This document shows positions 39,746 through 51,990 of a DNA stretch of 64,000 bases, in pieces; position 1 is the stretch's first letter; every line of letters starts with the position of its first letter. Source of the stretch: Epiperipatus broadwayi (lineage: Eukaryota; Onychophora; Udeonychophora; Euonychophora; Peripatidae). A program made the translations under genes and the position numbers. The stretch spans positions 4,868,366 to 4,932,365 of the forward strand of contig JAQFVV010006271.1 in the NCBI GenBank assembly GCA_028023455.1, given 5' to 3'. The notes under the pieces are model-generated. The model made no database searches, was not told the DNA's origin, and was given only the letters and a program-made list of their open reading frames with translations.

Positions 39746-40470
39746 TCCACAGATGGCGTTCTACCAAAAACACCGATCAAGCGTATGTTTTGTTTACATA
39801 AACGTCAGAGCAGCATTCACTATCTCTAACTATAATTCCACTTTCAGATCATGATTTCAAGCTATTTGCTATCATCAGTGAAAGACAGGAATAAAGTAAC
39901 TATATCTAAACACAAACTCTGAGTGTTTATGAAACAGTTTCTATTCAGCTTGCAAGCGTGAAACTTTTAGACACGTAATGTCTTCAAACTCAGCATAGCA
40001 AACCAGATAGCTATATGGGTCTGATATCAGTTCAGCATCACCACATAGTAGAAGCCTCTGCAATCTATATCATTGCAAGAAAGACCTCGAAGGTACATTT
40101 AAGTTTGTTTTTCATAAATGTACCTTCGAGGTCTTTCTTGCAATGATGTAGATTGCAGAGGCTTCTACTATGTGGTGATGCTGAACTGATATCAGACCCA
40201 TATAGCTATCTGGTTTGCTATGCTGAGTTTGAAGACATTATGTGTCTAAAAGATTCAGGCTTGCAAGCTGAATAGAAACTGTTTCATAAATGCTCAGAGT
40301 TTGTGTTTAGATCTAGTTTCTTTATTCCTGTCTTTCACTGATGATAGCAAATAGCTTGAATTCATGATCTGAAAGTGGAATTATAGTTAGAGATAGTGAA
40401 TACTTCTCTGACGTTTATGTAAACAAAACATACGCTTGATCGGTGTTTTTGGTAGAATGCCATCTGTGGA
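39746..40470. mobile_element. Giant palindromic mariner-like fold-back element
   Basis: Left arm 39746-40101 and right arm 40114-40470 are inverted repeats of about 355 bp separated by roughly 12 bp, with only scattered mismatches. The outer ends 'TCCACAGATGGCG..' lie in (AT)n-rich flanks. The outer 170 bp of each arm match the arm of the palindrome at 11229-11591 ('ACAAAACATACGCTTGATCG' region and the 'TTGTTTACATAAACG' block); the inner 190 bp are extra. No ORF. Transcription would give a very long double-stranded hairpin, a potential small-RNA precursor. Confidence 0.85.
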
Positions 40471-40998
40471 TATATATATATATATTTGAATATTTATAAA
40501 TAGAGTAATCAGACATATGTAAAGTATAACTTTAAAATTTGTATCCACTTAGGAGCGCTTTTGACTATTCTACAATCCATAGTTTTCACCAACTATCACG
40601 ATGAAAGACTAACATCCTCACAATTCTGTGATCTTAATGTTTGTAACCTGCCTGTTAAATAAGACATGTTTGTATTTGTATATTAGCATAGCTTCCTTTA
40701 TTTTCATTTTGTTATTTTTTTCAATTTGCAATATTTTTTTACATTATTGTAATTGAAGTTAACATGATAAATACATGAGTTATTACAGTGGTAAAAACAG
40801 ATGGTGAAACATTATTTTATAATTTGTAATTTTGTTTCTATACATATGCAACATTGTTTATTTATACACTCATTCTTAAATTATCTTTATTAATCCGTTT
40901 AGTTTTTTTTTAATTTCAAAAGATATATTTGCAGTTCTCACACAATATTTTCATAGGAAATTATTATAAACACTACTTCTACGTATCCTGTGCATTAC
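40471..40998. other. AT-rich non-coding spacer
   Basis: Nothing recognised between the palindrome and block Y2. Confidence 0.5.
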
Positions 40999-43350
40999 TG
41001 CCTGGGGCACCAGTTCTATTGACAATAGAATAAACTACCAATTTGTTTCTAATTTGAATTAATATTGAGACTTTTAGAATAAGGTTCAACTATAGTTTCA
41101 CTCAGTGGGGTTACAAGGTTCCATAATAAGTAAAATGCAAATAAAATACAATAGAAAATATTGTACATCAATGAGAGTAAAATATCTACTGGGTTTTTCC
41201 AAGAAATAAGTACTTGAAATTGATAAAATTTCATCCATTTAAATTAACAAGTTATAGTTCAATTTTATTTTCTCCCATCAGCAAAAGCACTAATCAACTT
41301 TTAATGCATGATAGGTTTAAATTAAATAAAGCAAAATATAGCACTAATCAACCTTTATTGTACAAAGAGTATAAATTACATGACTAAATTAATATCTACT
41401 TGGAAACAATAAGGAGTAGCACAGAGATTTTGTTACATAATTTGTAGAAGTTTATACTTTATAATAGCTATCAATTACCATCAAAAATGTCATGACATAA
41501 AATTAAGCATTGTTCTAATGAAATAGTAGTTAGACAATGGAAGTAATAGCGTACATTTTCATTTTAAATCATCATCTAAACAAAAATTAAGTGTATAATC
41601 TTTCCCAGAGGATTATAAAATAGTTAAGCATATCATATAGTGTTTGGATCAGGAAAACAATATCATCAGATCTGAACATGTTCATTATCAAATTCATGGA
41701 TTAGGGCAATCATATCATATTGGATATGTATGTGTGGAAACTAAAAATATGAATGCATGTAAAAGAACAATACTCAACAAATTTTTAATAAATAAAACAT
41801 TTATTACATTGTGTAGTCAAAATAACAGTTTTCCATTCTTGTTTACACATATACATATTGTTGGACAATTCCAATTTCTATTACAGAATAATCTAACATT
41901 GAGGCAATTAATATTAAAATAAACTTCTTTGTACTCTTATTTCTAACATATACAAGGTATTAACTAATTCAGACAGGGTTATTAGACATTTATGAACAAA
42001 CAAACATTGAAATAATTACATTAAACTAAACTTCTTTATATTCATACTTCAAATATATACATGTTGCTAGCTAATTCTTATATGGTCTGTCATCTAAACC
42101 AAAACTGTGGTAATTAAACAATGCTATATGTATTTAGTCATATAGGTTAGAGAGAGATGTCACACTATCCTTTATAATCAATTGAACAATTCTGTTAACT
42201 AGCTACACCTTCTTTCCCCCTTTCTCTTTTATGTTTATCATTCAGATGAGGATGAATTATTCAGAAGATATGATGATTGAAAATTTAGAATAAATTAGTA
42301 TGATTTGAAATATTTGCCCAAGACTTACTACTCCAGTGATAAATGTCTTCCATATCTTCTGGATGAATAGTATTGTATGTGTGCTTCTATATTATGCCAC
42401 TTGTTATAATACAATTAACACATCTACAACCCATCAGTTTGCATAAGAAATTAAGAAATAAAATATAATACAGATGATGTCATAGACCAACCAACACATT
42501 TAGCACTACTGCTACTTTAGATGTTCTATAAAAGAAATTAAACCTATCTTTTATTTTTATTGCAAACTACATTTCAAATTGCTATGAATATATGATAGAA
42601 AAACTTTACAAAATAGACACATAAGTGACAAGATAACTTTCTTTACTCTAATAATCTAAACAACAAAATATTGTGACTTCTTAACCTTACACAGAAGTTT
42701 AATGTTGCTGTGGACTCAGTCTCATCACCAAAAACAAGGGAAATACACAGCTTCACTAATAATAACATAATTATCATAATACTCAACTGCTTAATCTAGA
42801 AAAAATAATCCACCATGGTATTTAAATAAGTAAATATAATATATATCCTAAATAATTTCTTTCCTCATAGCAACTTAACACATTTCATGCTAAACATTAA
42901 AAAATGAATTCATTCTTAGATAAAATCCTTATCCTTCCACTTCTTTTGGCATATCACATCATCCAAAAACAATTGGAGAAATACCAGTCAAGTGACTTGA
43001 AATGTATTAATTATATAAATGAATCACACAAAACAAACACACACAAGCAAAACAATGGACAAAATAATTTGAAATCATATTCAATTTGTAGATAAAATAA
43101 ATCGAAAATAAATCTTTATTTCATGATGAATTATAAATGATTTAAATCTGAAGTATAATAATTACTATTAAATAAATGTCAGCACTTCTGACAAAGCAAA
43201 GATAAAACAACACTTTTGCATATTTAATATCACAATAAAATTTTAATTTATGATTAAATATAAATCTTCTAAATTTAGAGTGTGATAATTATTATTACAT
43301 AGATCTCATAATCTCTGACAATGCAAGTATAAAATAACACTTTTTATGCA
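40999..43350 (-). mobile_element. LTR-like block Y2
   Basis: Homologous to Y1 (21521-23659) over most of its length. On the - strand it starts 'TGCATAAAAAG' two to three bases after a purine tract (43353-43366) and ends '..CCCCAGGCA', so it has the TG...CA ends of an LTR of about 2.35 kb. The last 220 bp (about 43125-43345) contain a degenerate two-copy tandem repeat of about 125 bp. No partner LTR was found upstream on the - strand, so it is an orphan 3' LTR or a rearranged remnant. The open frames within (for example 41644-41922) are not conserved in Y1. Confidence 0.55.
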
Positions 43351-43352
43351 TT

Positions 43353-43366
43353 TATCCCCCCTTAAG
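43353..43366 (-). promoter_or_regulatory. Polypurine tract next to Y2
   Basis: The - strand reads 'CTTAAGGGGGGATA' immediately before the TG start of Y2, the position and composition of a retrotransposon plus-strand primer. Confidence 0.45.
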
Positions 43367-43375
43367 TTAGTTGCT

Positions 43376-44564
43376 AGCTTCATAATAGCAAATAAATTTT
43401 CTGCCACTATCATCAGCATATAGAATACATGTACACATTTAAAACAAAAAAAAATATATCAAAATAATGATTAATTATCAAGTATAATATTTTTCATATT
43501 ATATGCATCTGTGACTATCTGGGAGTGAAAGAAAATAATTATATATATATATATACAACTGATCTATCTATCTACCATACTCAACCAACAAAAGAAATAA
43601 TTAAATCTTCATTATCTGGGAAATAGATGTTGTCAGACATTTAGACAAATTTCTGTAGGATGGACAATGCACATTTTTTTAAACAAATTGAAGAGCAGTT
43701 TTTCAAGTTCTTAACAAACAGCTAATTAAAATTGCTGGCAGTATAACAAGCGAAGTATTCAATCTATTTTCTTTTGATCACGACAATTTACCGTTTACTG
43801 CTGCAGATTTTATTTATAATTATTGTTTAATTGACTGGCAGGTTCTCAGTGTTTTTATATCTCAGTTATAATCTTCCAAATTTCAAAAAGAGAACATTAG
43901 TTTTTACACCAAGCAACATTGACTGTAATTATATCTATTAAGAAATTTTTAATAATTTATTAAAACTCATCCATTAAGTGAATAATATATTAATTCACAA
44001 TATTTACTTAAGTTTAACAATATTTTTAGTGATAGATTAAAAATAAACAAGGAAAACAATGAGAAAATGTTCACATTTTATATTCAGAACAAAGAGAAAA
44101 TTTTCACATTTAATATTTGTGTTCTTCCACTTATCTTTATATTAAATGCACTTTAAATATAGGTTAGTTATTAATTAGTTATATAAGCCATGTGTTCAGT
44201 TTCTTATACATACAAGACATAAATGGTTAGATATATTTCTTGTTCAATAATAATAAGGCACGTTGTACTAAGTTAAATATACACATTCTTCCATTTGAAT
44301 TTCTATGTTCTATAGCCAAAAAGATATTTAATCTAGAGTTTATGAAATGTTTTGGTAAAAAGTTCAGAATTTTTTTCCCCATAAAAGAGTAAAATTCACA
44401 AATTTATATTTGGGTTGCCAATACAATCAGTGAGCACAAATATTTAACACTAATTAATAAATAATAAACAATCAAATCAATATGTATATAAAATATTTAA
44501 TAATAAGCAAAACTTTGTTCAAATATTTATGATGAGGATTATAAATCATATCTAGTCTTTGGTG
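43376..44564. other. AT-rich non-coding stretch
   Basis: By position this would be the internal 3' part of the element ending in Y2, but no pol-like frame or other signal is visible. It includes a short (AT)n near 43541-43556. Confidence 0.4.
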
Positions 44565-46600
44565 TATGAGTTACAATGTGCAATATATAATGGCAGTTGC
44601 ACTCGTATTCCAATAATTAATACTTAAGTATTTAATAAATATATTTATCTATGCCCTGACAAACTAGACAAGTGTACATAATGATATGTATGTCTTTTGT
44701 GCTAAATGAATTACATACATTACTTGTTATTTGATATTTTATTTGGAAAAAACTATGATTCTAATTTTATGTAAGAAGGAGGTGAGAATTATTTTCGACA
44801 CATCCATAAATCAATTCATGAACAGCATGATAAATACACAGGGTATATTTTCAATACTTAACAAAGAAATCAATTCATTCCGATTTATAAAGCAAAAGGC
44901 GGGCCTTGATTTGAACAAAAATATAAAATACGAATAACACATTAGGAGCAGCAAAACAAATATATAATAAAATGGTTTGTCAGTGATTCAAGAAGTAGAA
45001 GAGCAGCTTGTGTTCAACAAGTCCTTTATGCCCTATAAATGATCCATGGATCAAGGGGAAAGCCAAGTCGGGAAACATACATTAACCTTTGTTGTTACAA
45101 CACAGCAACGAGCAAAGGAGTATGTAATTTCTTCCTATATATTTAAAATATCAAAAATATCATTGAAATGACAAACCCAAGAATCAGGAGGATGGCTCAT
45201 GTTAGCAACGTTCTGAATGGTGATAATATAGTGATCATCATATTTGATTAATAAAACCCAAATTATATAATAAATGGTTAACGCAATGAACTGATTATAT
45301 CAGATTAAAATCAAACTTACTTGGAGCAAATGTCCTTCCAGAATACAAATATAAAATACAAGATGTAAATTAGAATATATTTATTTTATTTTCCTTATTA
45401 ACCTTGCGTAAAACATTAATAAATATGATCAATATGAGTAGATAATTTTGTATAACTTAAATAAAATTGCAGGAAGTATAGGTAATAAACTGAGCTAATA
45501 ATTCTTTTCAGCAGTTAGTAAAGTCATATCAGACATTAAATAAATACTTCAACTCTATAATTAATAGAACCATATTAATTTAATTCTAACTGGCAATAAT
45601 TAAGATAAAATTTAATGCAATACTCTTTTCTTAAGGTGAGTGTAAATGAAAGAGAATATTATAGAGTTGAATATATTACTGGTATATCATCACAAATACA
45701 TGATATTACTAATCATTCAAATAAATATAATTAAAATTAGTTAAAATGAACCGCCGTAGTACAAGAAAGAATGTTAACAAGATATTAATTTTATGACTAC
45801 ATAAAGAAATTCTATAACAAACTTTAACATATTCTAAAGAGAACAGAAATATTTTAGACAGTAGTTATCTTAAATTATGGTCTGAGATAAAGTTCATAAA
45901 TAGACCAGAAGTTTGCTGTTTATCAAGTAAAAAGGGTTACCAGTTTTTCTATGGCTCACTCATTGATTCATAATGAAAGAGTCTGGTTGGCTTTAGGAGA
46001 CCATGTAGGTGCACACTTGATTCATGTGAATTTCATTTATGAATTAGTTTTCTTCTGTATGTTGGCATTATATTATTGGTATTGAAAAGTTCTGTTTAGC
46101 AGCAAAGTTTTGAAGATTTGTTGAGAAATTTTGGATCCAACAATAAGATCCAAGAAGTTAGCCATGTTCCATGATACTACTAAAAATCAAAATTAAAAAT
46201 GACATAGTTTCTAATGGCAACTCCTTTTAATTTAATAGTAATGGTTCTTTATGGAAACTTTTCCAGGGTAATCATACCATTTCCTACAGTTTCACACCGA
46301 TTCTGACTTTGATGTGTTAAGGCTAAAGCTTTTACATTATTACAAACCAAAATTTTCTCTAATTGATTTCCAGTCCATTCCTAGAACAAGACTTTCAAAT
46401 CCATTAACTTTGAATTCATTTTCTATTTAGAAAGTGAATTTGTAAAATCCAAACAAACAACTTTAATTTAGCACGTATTTAAAGTTTTAACTTATAATTT
46501 TAACTAATTAATAAAAAATTCCCTATTGTTATTGGGGAAAGAAGATCTGAAAGCTTATTCATAGAATGTAACTTTTAATCATATAAATTTGAACAAAATA
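44565..46600 (+). repeat. 2-kb direct duplication, copy 1 (empty site)
   Basis: Aligns in the same orientation with 49446-51990, from 'ATGAGTTACAATGTGCAATA' to 'AAAGCTTATTCATAGAATG'. Shared landmarks include 'GAATTACATACATTACTTG', 'GGGGAAAGCCAAGTCGGGA', 'GGAGGATGGCTCATGTTAGC' and 'GTAGGTGCACACTTGATTC'. The two copies flank a gag remnant, so they may be LTRs of a decayed element, but no primer site or polypurine tract was found. This copy lacks the fold-back insertion present in copy 2. Confidence 0.75.
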
Positions 46601-46688
46601 GTAAAATATAAAATAAAACATCCCGATGTAATAAAACTTTATAATGAATATATATTTAACTATCTACAAATATATACGCACAATTCAC

Positions 46689-46711
46689 ATTATATATATA
46701 TATATATATAA
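46689..46711. repeat. Short (AT)n microsatellite
   Basis: About 11 AT dinucleotides next to the repeat at 46722. Confidence 0.85.
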
Positions 46712-46721
46712 TGAATATTTT

Positions 46722-46945
46722 ATCATGAGATAATTAATAATATTAACAAATTTAAACATAAGATAATTAGACTCTATAAATATTTAAATAATAACCTGTT
46801 TTAACTGAACCTAACATATATTGAAGATAGTATAAAGTCTCATTACATTCAGAAATATTCACTGTTAGTGACAGGATTTAAACTAGGTTAAAGGTGAGAT
46901 TTATTGAAGTGCGGATCAAACTTAGGTCTGACTGCTTCATTTTTT
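46722..46945 (-). mobile_element. SINE-like interspersed repeat R2, copy 1
   Basis: Matches 63690-63912 over about 220 bp in the same orientation ('TTTAAATAATAACCTGTTTTAA' region and 'ATATTCACTGTTAGTGACAG'). On the - strand one end carries 'AAGTTTGATCCG' (in the other copy 'AAGTTCGATCCG'), a good pol III B-box match, suggesting tRNA ancestry. A clear A box was not found, so SINE status is tentative. Confidence 0.5.
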
Positions 46946-47231
46946 TCCTCTTCAAAAAAAAAACAATGAAAAATAAATTTCTTGACTTACATCTGGTGCA
47001 TTTTTTTATTTAAATTTAATAGTTGGGCAGACCCCAGGAGAACAGCATATACATGAATACTAACATTTGATTAAAGAAAACAAAAAAATTACATGTCTCA
47101 TTCTAAATTATTGTGGTCAAATGTTACCTATTTATATTATGAAATAAGTCCATTCATGCAGTCTTATTATGTTTAACGTTCTATCAGTTTGTCCATCAAT
47201 ATACCAGTCTCTAAACTTGCTATTTGTTTTA
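46946..47231. other. AT-rich non-coding stretch
   Basis: No feature recognised between R2 and the gag remnant. Confidence 0.4.
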
Positions 47232-48350
47232 TCATTTACCTGGATCAGGTGACATGTATGTTTTCAATTTTTCATAACAGTAATGACCTTGTTTTTTTCT
47301 ACTTGGTGCCAACTTCCCATAATTGATGACAGTCAATAATTCCATGGTACATTGTAAGGACTTTGTGTGCATTCCAATCATGATTCTCTGAATCCATGAT
47401 GGTAAATTATTTCTCACTATTTGTTGGTTAATATATTTAAAAAATGTGAGGGATTAAAAAGCTGTGACATGCTGTATAAAATATAATACATATCCCTGCT
47501 TGGAGTCTTTCTGATATCTCTCGATATTCAACCTGTGTAAGATGCCTTCTTGACCATTCATCACTCCAGTATTTCATTAGTATTACATTCTCATAACATG
47601 GGATTGTTGTATGTGAGTGTTTTAACAGCTTCCACCATGCTTTTGTAGCATCTCTAAGGTGATGTCTGGCTAATATTATTTTTTATAAGTAACTGGATGC
47701 AAACTGAAGAACTCTTTTACACTGTCTAAGTGAACTAGAGAATTGTCACCTGGGGTTCCCTTAAAACATGTACCTGGATAGAAGATACAATGGATGGTAT
47801 CTTAAAGTTAATAAGACTGGGTTGTGGGTTCATTCTTTGTCCCATTTTACCTCATTCAGTTTGATCTTTATAGTGGTATTTTTGACTTCTTTTAATATTA
47901 GGACATCATCATTTTCCTCATCAATCTCTAAATTTAGATCATCATTATTAGTTTCTTTGGCCATTTATGAATTACTTTGTCTTCTACTACACTATGATCC
48001 TTTTCATTATGGACTGATGATCTTTTCCACCTTCTCTAGGGGCCTCATGGGTATTTTTTGCTGTGCAATGCACCACCTTCTCATTGTTTGGAATAGTCTG
48101 AATACATTGTTTTTTTTTCGATTTTTAAAATACTTTCCATTATCATGATCATCATTTTCCTCTCTTCTCTCATTTCCTTTATGAGTGTATGAAAGATCTC
48201 TTGATCATAACAGTCATATTTAGTTTTATTTCTGCTTCAGATGGTTGCACTGTTTCATTTTGACTGGATCTTTGAAAGTAATTACATGATCTAGATCACT
48301 AGATGCTGTTGAAGGTGAATCAGTAGCCACACTTGACTTTTTGCTTAATT
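47232..48350 (-). pseudogene. Second Ty3/gypsy-type gag remnant
   Basis: The - strand translation, across several frameshifts, gives a charged N-terminal part and then around 47560-47680 'LRDATKAWWKLLKHSH' followed by 'ILMKYWSDEWSRRHLTQVEY'. This parallels 'LQRSVKSWWDCY' and 'LLKTFLSEDW' in the gag remnant at 9.5-9.9 kb. The frame 47232-47417 ('LPSWIQRIMIGMHTKSL') continues the capsid C-terminal region. The capsid family packages retrotransposon RNA. The copy is heavily broken. The 126-codon + strand frame at 47768-48148 is antisense to it. It lies between the two 2-kb direct duplicates. Confidence 0.6.
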
Positions 48351-48689
48351 ACTCTCCTTCCATTTCTTTTCTCTTGAAAATAATATGTAAAAACTGATAA
48401 TAATATAACTTCTACCAACACAGCTTTATTAATATTAATATTTAGACACTTAATTAATTTTATACATTTAATTAGGTTTTTGATTACTGGTCCCCTTTGT
48501 TCCCTTCTTGAATAACATTGTTGATATAACGTTTTGTTGTAGTGGAGATCAATAAATCGTACTTCTTTCATCCATCCTACCTGCAGCAATTTGCATTTAG
48601 AGGTATGCGCAAACATGACACCATTGTTGTGAACTTCCTCATGTGTATAGCTCAAAACTATGCATAAAAATGTAAGTTTATTTTTTTTA

Positions 48690-49320
48690 TTAATAACCTT
48701 TATCAGCCTTCCAAGCTAATTGTGCAAACACTTTGCGAGTGTTAATAATAAATAAATGAATACTTTCTCACCAATACAAGATATAGCATTTATGCAAGAA
48801 TAAAAGAAATCCCTCTTATTCCTACAACTCAAATATTTATATATGAGCAAATCTAAAGTACTGGCAAAGAAAGTGTGATGTTGGAACAGTCTCTTTAAAT
48901 TACTCTATACGATTTCTGAATGAATGATGTCAATGAAATTGTCTAGAATTTACTAAACATCACTCCAACTGAAACTTAATCATATGTAAATAAGCATTTA
49001 TTTTATATAGCGTCTGTATATATAATTGTATTACATTCAAATATCATCGTATAGAGTAATTTAAAGTGACTGTTCCATCATCACGCTTTCTTTGCCAGTA
49101 CTTTAGATCTGCTCATATATAAATATTTGAGTTGTAGGAATAAGAAGGATTCCTTTTATTTTTGCATAAATGCTATATCTTGTATTGGTGAGAAAATATT
49201 CATTTATTTATTATTAACACTCGCAAAGCGTTTGCACAATTAGCTCGGAAGGCTGATATTTGAATGTAATACAATTATATATACAGACGCTATATAAAAT
49301 AAGTGCTTAATAACCTTTAT
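48690..49320 (-). mobile_element. Nested fold-back element, complete copy, with 14-bp target duplication
   Basis: 'TTAATAACCTTTAT' occurs at 48690-48703 and 49307-49320 and brackets the element. Inside, 48704-48912 is the inverse complement of 49045-49255 (about 209-bp arms), and 48988-49044 is the inverse complement of 49256-49306 (about 55 bp). On the - strand the order is T-A-T'-m'-A'. A second copy at 50346-50789 shares T, T', m' and A'. No ORF. Two interleaved inverted repeats with a 13-14 bp target duplication do not match common MITE types. Confidence 0.8.
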
Positions 49321-49445
49321 GTAAAAACAGTTATAGTTAGATATAGTTGATTATAATTAGATGCACTTATTATGAAAAAAATATAGTTCAGTTTTTTAAA
49401 AATAGTGAGGAAGTGTTGTGGCCACTAACAGTCAGGTTTACAGAG

Positions 49446-51990
49446 CATGAATTACAATGTACAATATATAATGACAATTGTACTCATATGCCAATAATTA
49501 ATACTTGAGCATTTAATAAATATCTTTATCTATGTCACGACAAAGTAGAAAAGTGTAAATAACAATACCTATGGCTTTTGTGCTGAATGAATTACATACA
49601 TTACTTGTTATTTGATATTTTATTTGGGAAAAAAAAATATGATTCTAATTTTATGTAAGAAGGAGGTGAGGGATATTTTCCACACAACCATAAATCATTT
49701 CATGAACAGCATAATAAATATGTAGAGTATAACTTCAATACTTAATAAAGAAAATTATTTAAATTATAAATATTTATACAATTGTTTGATTTGAATAAAA
49801 TCAATTCATTATGATTTATAAAGCATTGGGCTAAGAAACAGAACGGTACTAATGCATTATGCGCAGCAAAATGAATATGAAATAAAATGCTTTGTCAATG
49901 ATTCAAGAAGTAGAAGGGCACTTGTTTTCACCAAGTTCTTTATGCCCTACAAATGAACCATGGAACATGGGGAAAGCCAAGTCGGGACACAGTCACAAAC
50001 CTTTGGTGTTCCAATACTGCAATGAGCAAGTGAGAAAGTGATTTCTGCCTATATATTTAAATTATCAATAATATCATCAAAATGACAAACCCAAGAAGCA
50101 GGAGGATGGCTCATGTTAGCAATGTTCTGAATGATGATGATATCATGATCATTATATTTGATTAATAAAGCCCAAATTATATAATAAATGCTTAATGCTG
50201 ATTATATCAGATTAAAATCATAGTTACTCAGAGCAAATGTGCTTAAATGTAATTATGTAATTATAATAATTGCCCTTTATCATGCCTTTCCAGAAGACAA
50301 ATATAAATTAAAGATATAAATTAGAATATATTTATTTTATTTTACTTATTAACTTTTTAAATCAGCATTTATTTTTATAGCTTCTGTATACAATTGTAAT
50401 TACATTCATGTCGGCATTTCAAGGCCGACATGAATGTAATTACAATTGTATACAGACCCTATAAAAATAAATGCTGATTTATATATATGATTAAGTTTCA
50501 GTGGGAATGACGTTCAGTAAATTCTAGTAAATTTCATCGGCGTCATTCATTCATACATTATATATAGTAATTTAAAGTGACTGTTCTATAGTCACACCTT
50601 CTGTGCCAGTACTTCAGATTTGCTCATATATAAATATTTGAGTTGTAGGAATAAGAGGATTCCTTTTATTCCTGCATAAATTCTATATCTTGTATTGGTC
50701 AGACGGTATTAATTTATTATTTAACACTCGCAAAAGCATTTGCACAATTTGGCTTGAAAGGCCAACATGAATGTAATTATTAACTTTTTGTAAAACATTA
50801 ATAAATGTGATCAATATGAATAGGTAATTTTGTATAACTTAAATAAAATAGCCAGGAGCATAGGTTATAAACTGAGCTAATAAAATGTCTCAGCCATTGG
50901 TAAAATCATATCAGACATTAAATAAATTCTTCAACTGAATAATTAATAGAACCATATTAATTTGGTTCTTACAGGCAATAATTAAGCTATAAAATTTAAT
51001 GCAATCCTAATTTCTTAGGGTGTGTTTAAATGAAAGAGATTATTATCGAGTTGAAAGTATTACTGGCATATTATTACAAATAAATAATATTAATAATCAT
51101 TCAAATAAATATAATCAAAATTAGTTAAAATGAACTGCCATAATAAGAGAAAAAAGTTAACAACATACTAATTTTAAGACTAGAAATAATAGAATAGAGA
51201 AATACTATAACAAAATTTAACACATTATAAAGTGAATAGAGAAATGTATACAGTAGTTAACATAAATTATGATCTGAGATGGAGTTCATGCATAGACTAG
51301 AAGTTTGCAGTTTATAAAGTAAAAAGGGTTACCAATCTTTCCTTGGCTTGTTCATGGATTCATAATGACAGAGTCTGGTTGGGTATAGGAGACAATGTAG
51401 GTGCACACTTGATTCATGTGAATTTCATTTATGGATTAGTTTTGTTCTATATGTTGGCATCATATGATTGGTATTGAAAAGTTCTATTTAGCAGCAACGT
51501 TTTGAATAATTCTGGAGAACTCTGGGGTCTAGCAATCAGATCGCCGAAGATTAGCCGCATACCATGCTCAAAATACTATTAAAAATCAAAGTTAAAAAGG
51601 ACATAGTTTCTGGTGGCAACTCCTTTTAATTTAATAGTAATGTATCCTTATATATAATTTTGCAGGGTATTTATACACTTTATTATGGTTTCCCCCCATT
51701 CTGACTTTGATGCCTTAAGGGTAAAGTGTTTACATAATTAGAAACCCAAATTTTTTCTAATTGATTTCCAAACCATTCATCTGATAAGACTTTCAAATAC
51801 ATTAACTTTGAATTCATTTTCTATTTAGAAAATTAATTTGTAAAATCTGAACAAATGATTTTAATTTATCACCATCCTTAAAGTTTTAACTTCTCATTTT
51901 AACTAATTAATAAAAGATTCCTTATTGTCTTTGGGAAAGGATGATCTTAAAGCTTATCAAAAAAATGGAACTTTTAATAAAATGAAAATC
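49446..51990 (+). repeat. 2-kb direct duplication, copy 2 (with fold-back insertion)
   Basis: Counterpart of 44565-46600, longer because the 418-bp fold-back element at 50359-50776 sits inside it. Outside the insertion the copies align almost continuously with moderate divergence, so the duplication is old and the insertion happened later in this copy or was never in copy 1. Confidence 0.75.
50346..50789 (+). mobile_element. Nested fold-back element, internally deleted copy, with 13-bp target duplication
   Basis: 'TTATTAACTTTTT' is present at 50346-50358 and 50777-50789. The duplicated locus at about 45396-45410 has a single related site ('TTATTAACCTTGC'), i.e. an empty site. The element starts with a tight palindrome (50359-50480; arms of about 57 bp around 'ATTTCAA'), corresponding to T and T' of the copy at 48.7 kb with block A deleted. 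Blocks m' and A' follow (50490-50765). The end repeats the inner part of T'. No coding capacity. Confidence 0.85.

Noticed and set aside
47768-48148. 126-codon + strand frame, Leu/Phe/Ser-rich
   Set aside because: It is antisense to the gag remnant read on the - strand, whose WW-containing motif matches the other gag copy.
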